Shown: positions 60,823 through 64,000 of the stretch, one piece after another
How the letters are laid out: each line of letters opens with the position of its first letter
How positions within the stretch are numbered: position 1 is the stretch's first letter
Origin: Kribbella pittospori
GTDB taxonomy: Bacteria > Actinomycetota > Actinomycetes > Propionibacteriales > Kribbellaceae
NCBI RefSeq assembly: GCF_004331465.1
Contig: NZ_SJKB01000009.1
Coordinates: forward strand, 124,001 to 188,000
DNA length: 64,000 bases
Direction of reading: 5' to 3'
Made by a program: the position numbers and the translations under genes
The notes under the pieces: generated by a model
What the model was told of the DNA's origin: nothing
What the model saw: the letters and a program-made list of their open reading frames with translations, nothing else
Database searches by the model: none

Positions 60823-61943
60823 CAGGCAACCGTGGCCGGTTGACGGGCGAGCAGGTCACCGGACTCCCGGTCGTACAGCAGGACCCGCGACGCCGGTGCC
60901 GTGAGGACGACCGTCGTACCGGGCTCCGGCTCGTTCTCCTCCGGCACAGTGACACCGATCAGGGTGCCGTCGCAGTCGACGCTGACCAGCGACTGAGTGC
61001 CGAGGTTCTCCGCCACCACGACCTGGCCGCGCAACGCCGGCCCGGTGACGTCGCCGCTGGCGAGTGTCAGGTACTCCGGCCGTACGCCGACTGTCACCTC
61101 GGCGCCGGCGGGAGCCGAAAAAGTGGCCGCAGACAACGATCCACCGGCCACCGACACCACGCCGACCTCATCGACATAGGTCTCCGACCCTGAGGTCGAC
61201 GAGACCGTGCCGGGCAGGAGGTTCATCGGCGTCGAGCCGATGAAGTTCGCCACGAACGTGTTCGCCGGCCGCGCGAAGACCTCCCGCGGGCTGCCCAGCT
61301 GACGGAGCTTGCCGGCCTCCATCACGGCGATCCGATCAGCCAACGCCAAAGCTTCGGCCTGGTCGTGAGTGACGAAGACCGTGGTGATGCCAAGGTCGCG
61401 CTGCAGCTTCTTCAGGAACGTCCGAGCCTCCAGCCGCAGCCGAGCGTCCAGGTTGGACAACGGCTCGTCCAGCAGCAGGACCTTGCCCCGGGACGCGATC
61501 GCGCGCGCCAGAGCGACGCGCTGTTGCTGTCCACCCGACAGCTGCGCCGGCTTGCGTTCCAGCAGTCCGTCCAACGAGAGCTCGCCCGCAGTCCGCTCTG
61601 CCGTCTCCGCGCGAGTCGCAGCCGAGACCCGTCGTACCTTCAGCGGATAGGTGATGTTCTCCGACACACTCATGTGCGGGAACAGGGCGTAGTCCTGGAA
61701 CACCATCGCGACGCCGCGCTTGCCGGGTTCGGTCCGGGTCACGTCCACCGCGTCGATCCGGACCTTGCCCTCGGTCGCGGACTCCAGACCGGCGATCGTG
61801 CGCAGCAGCGTGGTCTTGCCGCACCCGGACGGACCCAGCAGGGCGAAGAACTCGCCGTCGGCCACGTGCAGGTCCAGCCCGTCGACGGCGCGTACGCCGT
61901 TGGGGTAGACGGTTGCGAGGCCTTCGATGTCGATGCCCGCCAT
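60822..61943 (-). CDS. ABC importer ATPase (UgpC/MalK family)
   Basis: 373 residues. Walker A Gly-Pro-Ser-Gly-Cys-Gly-Lys-Thr at 37-44, signature Leu-Ser-Gly-Gly-Gln-Gln-Gln-Arg near 134-141, Walker B Leu-Leu-Leu-Asp-Glu-Pro near 155-160, H-loop His in Val-Thr-His-Asp near 191. The C-terminal OB/TOBE domain (about 235-373) marks the sugar importer group. It is the energiser of the permease pair upstream and is coupled to both neighbours. Confidence 0.93.
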   Translation of the reverse strand: MAGIDIEGLATVYPNGVRAVDGLDLHVADGEFFALLGPSGCGKTTLLRTIAGLESATEGKVRIDAVDVTRTEPGKRGVAMVFQDYALFPHMSVSENITYPLKVRRVSAATRAETAERTAGELSLDGLLERKPAQLSGGQQQRVALARAIASRGKVLLLDEPLSNLDARLRLEARTFLKKLQRDLGITTVFVTHDQAEALALADRIAVMEAGKLRQLGSPREVFARPANTFVANFIGSTPMNLLPGTVSSTSGSETYVDEVGVVSVAGGSLSAATFSAPAGAEVTVGVRPEYLTLASGDVTGPALRGQVVVAENLGTQSLVSVDCDGTLIGVTVPEENEPEPGTTVVLTAPASRVLLYDRESGDLLARQPATVA

Positions 61944-62764
61944 CAGCTCTTGATCCCTCCGTGGAAGCGGAACCCGTACCGCGAGTTCACCAGCAGGTAC
62001 AACACGACGACCGGGATCGAGAACAGCAGCGAGAAGACCGGCAGCACCTGCAGGTTCACGCTGCCGCCTTCGTCGGTGAGGGTCTGCATCAGCACCGCAC
62101 CAGGCTGCTTCTCGATCGACCGGATGAGCAGGAAGGGCACCAGGAAGTTGCCCCAGGAGTTCACGAATGCCCAGACCATGATGGTGGCCAGACCGGGCCG
62201 CGCCACCGGGAGTACGACGTCACGCAGGATCTGGCCGGTGGACGCGCCGAAGACCCGGGCCGACTCCTCGTACGACTTCGGCACCGCGTCGACGAAGTCC
62301 TTCAGGATGAAAATTGCCGCCGGCAACAGACCGCCGGTCATCACCAGCGCGACCCCGAACCGCGAGTCGATCAGCCCGAGCTGGAACATCATCACGAAGA
62401 TCGGCACCATCGCGGCCGTCCCGGTGACCACCGACGACAGCAGCAACAACCCGTAAAGCAAGGCGTCCCGGCCGGGGATACGGACGCGTGACAGGGCGTA
62501 CGACGCCAGTGCGGCGAACGCGGTCACGGCGACCGCGGTGGTCACGCAGATCAGCAGCGAGTTGACCATGGAGTGCATCGCGTACGGGTGCTCGAGCGTC
62601 TTGCGGACGTTCTCCAGCGTCCAGTCCGGCCAGTGCACGCCGAGGCCGGGGTTCTTGTCGAACGGCGCCGACGCGATCCACAGCATCGGTACGGCGAAGA
62701 ACAGTGTGATCGCGCAGATGAGGACGTAGAACCCGATCCGGCGTACCACAAAACCCGCAGTCAC
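61943..62764 (-). CDS. ABC sugar permease (MalG/UgpE-type)
   Basis: 273 residues with six membrane helices; the EAA loop is Glu-Ser-Ala-Arg-Val-Phe-Gly-Ala-Ser-Thr-Gly-Gln near 165-176. It pairs with the permease encoded upstream and is coupled by overlap with both neighbouring genes. Confidence 0.9.
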   Translation of the reverse strand: MTAGFVVRRIGFYVLICAITLFFAVPMLWIASAPFDKNPGLGVHWPDWTLENVRKTLEHPYAMHSMVNSLLICVTTAVAVTAFAALASYALSRVRIPGRDALLYGLLLLSSVVTGTAAMVPIFVMMFQLGLIDSRFGVALVMTGGLLPAAIFILKDFVDAVPKSYEESARVFGASTGQILRDVVLPVARPGLATIMVWAFVNSWGNFLVPFLLIRSIEKQPGAVLMQTLTDEGGSVNLQVLPVFSLLFSIPVVVLYLLVNSRYGFRFHGGIKS

Positions 62765-63717
62765 GAGCGCCTCCGAAGCAGCCGCAGGTAGATGAGCGAC
62801 ACCAGCAGGTTCGCGATCAGCAGCAGGAACGAGATGGCCGAGGAGTACCCGAGCTCACCGCCCTGTAGCGCGACGTTGTAGATGTACACCGGCACCGTCT
62901 CGGACTCGTGGTTCGGGCCGCCCTTGGTGAGCAGGAACGGCGAGAAGTCGTTCGCCGTCCAGAGCGAGATCAGCAGCGTGTTCGTCAGCACGTGCCCGCG
63001 GATGTGTGGGAACACCACGTCCCGCAGCGTCTGCCAGCCCGACGCGCCGACCATCCGGGCCGACTCCAGTTGCGACGGCGGCACGGCCTGTAGTGCGGAG
63101 GAGTAGAGCATCATCGAGAACGCCGTACCGCGCCAGGTGTTGAAGAACACCAGGCAGGCCATCGGGTAGTCGATCAGCCACGCGGTCCCCGGCGTACCGA
63201 GGATGTTGTTGAGCGTGCCGCCGTCGCGGTCGAAGAACGCGACCCACAGGTACGCGACCACTGTCGACGGCAGGATCCAGGCCAGCAGCACGAACGCCTC
63301 GACGGTACGACGGACCGCCGGACGGGTCCGCCGCATCACCCAGGCGAGGGTGAAGCCGAGGATGTTCTGGCCGATGATCGCGGAGCCGAGGACGAAGAGC
63401 AGCGTCAGCCACAATGCGTTGTGGAAGAGGGCGTCGTTGAGCGCCTTGGTGTAGTTGGACAGCCCGACCATCGACGGCGAGACCGCCTCGATACCGGTCA
63501 GCCGGTAGTTGGTCAGGCCGATGTAGATGGTCCAGATCGCCGGGAAGACCAGGAACGCGCCGATCAGCAGCATGGCCGGCGAGACGAAGCCGAACGCCCG
63601 CCCGATGCCGAGCCCGGCGACGTCCTGCGCCGGCCCACGAGCCGGCCGCGCCGGCCCACCGGCCTGCCGCGCCGGCTCAGGTGCCTGAGCCGGCGCGGGT
63701 GCGGGAGCAGAGGTCAT
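62761..63717 (-). CDS. ABC sugar permease (MalF/UgpA-type)
   Basis: 318 residues with a Pro/Ala-rich N-terminal tail of about 40 residues and six helices. The EAA loop is Glu-Ser-Ala-Arg-Met-Val-Gly-Ala-Ser-Gly-Trp-Gln near 218-229. It overlaps the binding-protein gene stop (ATGA) and the second permease. Confidence 0.9.
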   Translation of the reverse strand: MTSAPAPAPAQAPEPARQAGGPARPARGPAQDVAGLGIGRAFGFVSPAMLLIGAFLVFPAIWTIYIGLTNYRLTGIEAVSPSMVGLSNYTKALNDALFHNALWLTLLFVLGSAIIGQNILGFTLAWVMRRTRPAVRRTVEAFVLLAWILPSTVVAYLWVAFFDRDGGTLNNILGTPGTAWLIDYPMACLVFFNTWRGTAFSMMLYSSALQAVPPSQLESARMVGASGWQTLRDVVFPHIRGHVLTNTLLISLWTANDFSPFLLTKGGPNHESETVPVYIYNVALQGGELGYSSAISFLLLIANLLVSLIYLRLLRRRS

Positions 63718-64000
63718 CAGTTGCCGGCGACCTTGTCCTTGCCGCCGGCCGCAGCCTCGACGGCCTTCTGGTAGGCCTGCGCCGCGGCATCGGTGCTCTT
63801 GCCGCCGACAACGTCCGCGGTCGCCTGCTGCAGTGCGGCCGAGATCTTCGGGTACTCCGCCAGACCCGGGCGGAACTGCGTGATCGGCAGCACCTTGGTG
63901 GCGACGAAGTTCAGCATCGGGTCGCCCGCCAGCACCTCGGCGTTGACGTCGCTGCGCTGGGTGATCTTGGCGGCGCCGTCCAGCGATGCCTTCACCATCT
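63717..64000 (-). CDS. ABC solute-binding protein, N-terminal part outside window
   Basis: The reading frame enters from the right edge; 94 C-terminal residues are visible. Phe-Arg-Pro-Gly-Leu-Ala-Glu-Tyr-Pro-Lys-Ile-Ser and a helix with Tyr-Gln-Lys-Ala-Val-Glu-Ala-Ala are typical of the C-terminus of family 1 (MalE/UgpB) binding proteins. It should be the lipoprotein or secreted receptor that feeds the permeases after it. Confidence 0.85.
   Translation of the reverse strand, partial: MVKASLDGAAKITQRSDVNAEVLAGDPMLNFVATKVLPITQFRPGLAEYPKISAALQQATADVVGGKSTDAAAQAYQKAVEAAAGGKDKVAGN

Overview
The window is 64 kb of a GC-rich actinobacterial chromosome. Short or overlapping gene junctions, GTG and TTG starts, a mycobacterial/streptomycete-type Ssd-Tad locus, a 6C RNA and several chitinases point to a soil actinomycete. 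The cell-surface genes fit a Propionibacteriales member such as Kribbella; that genus call is inference, and no rRNA or tRNA is present to fix it.

Region 1 (1-27352) is a cell-surface glycopolymer cluster. It holds a full set of pseudaminic acid (Pse) pathway candidates in three transcription units: pseB-pseC then pseF on the minus strand (5729-2816), pseG ending a four-gene plus-strand run (9057-14069), and pseH-pseI on the minus strand (20731-19173). Around them lie GT2 glycosyltransferases, three related GT-C-like membrane proteins, two methyltransferase-like proteins, a beta-helix protein, two unrecognised proteins and a secreted GHL10 hydrolase. An operon of a small membrane protein, an acyl carrier protein, an adenylating ligase and an SDR reductase (24921-27352) could make an acyl group for the sugar.

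Region 2 (27353-36749) is mixed: a large palindrome, an FAD oxidase, a DUF2786 protein coupled to an RmlC-like epimerase, a TetR/MFS pair with a clear operator, a double-GNAT protein, an esterase, and an arginyl-tRNA synthetase of the non-actinobacterial type. A short arginine-rich leader peptide and a strong hairpin precede argS and look like an attenuator. Upstream is a GT2/CDP-glycerol transferase fusion (36876-39092), the second cell-wall polymer gene set.

Region 3 (39103-57506) is the conserved Fic-like / HAD phosphatase / 6C RNA / Ssd / Tad pilus neighbourhood. A block of about 9.6 kb (41592-51165) with three GH18 chitinases, regulators, transporters and a SGNH hydrolase sits between the 6C RNA and ssd. 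Two related fold-back elements of about 170 bp (39103-39274 and 44204-44372) are present; their outer arms differ in sequence but stay self-complementary.

Region 4 (57507-64000) has a 12 x 20 bp tandem repeat, decayed copies of gene 3' ends, a VOC protein, a NYN nuclease-like protein, and an ABC importer operon (binding protein cut by the window end, two permeases, ATPase) that ends in a CehA-type PHP hydrolase.
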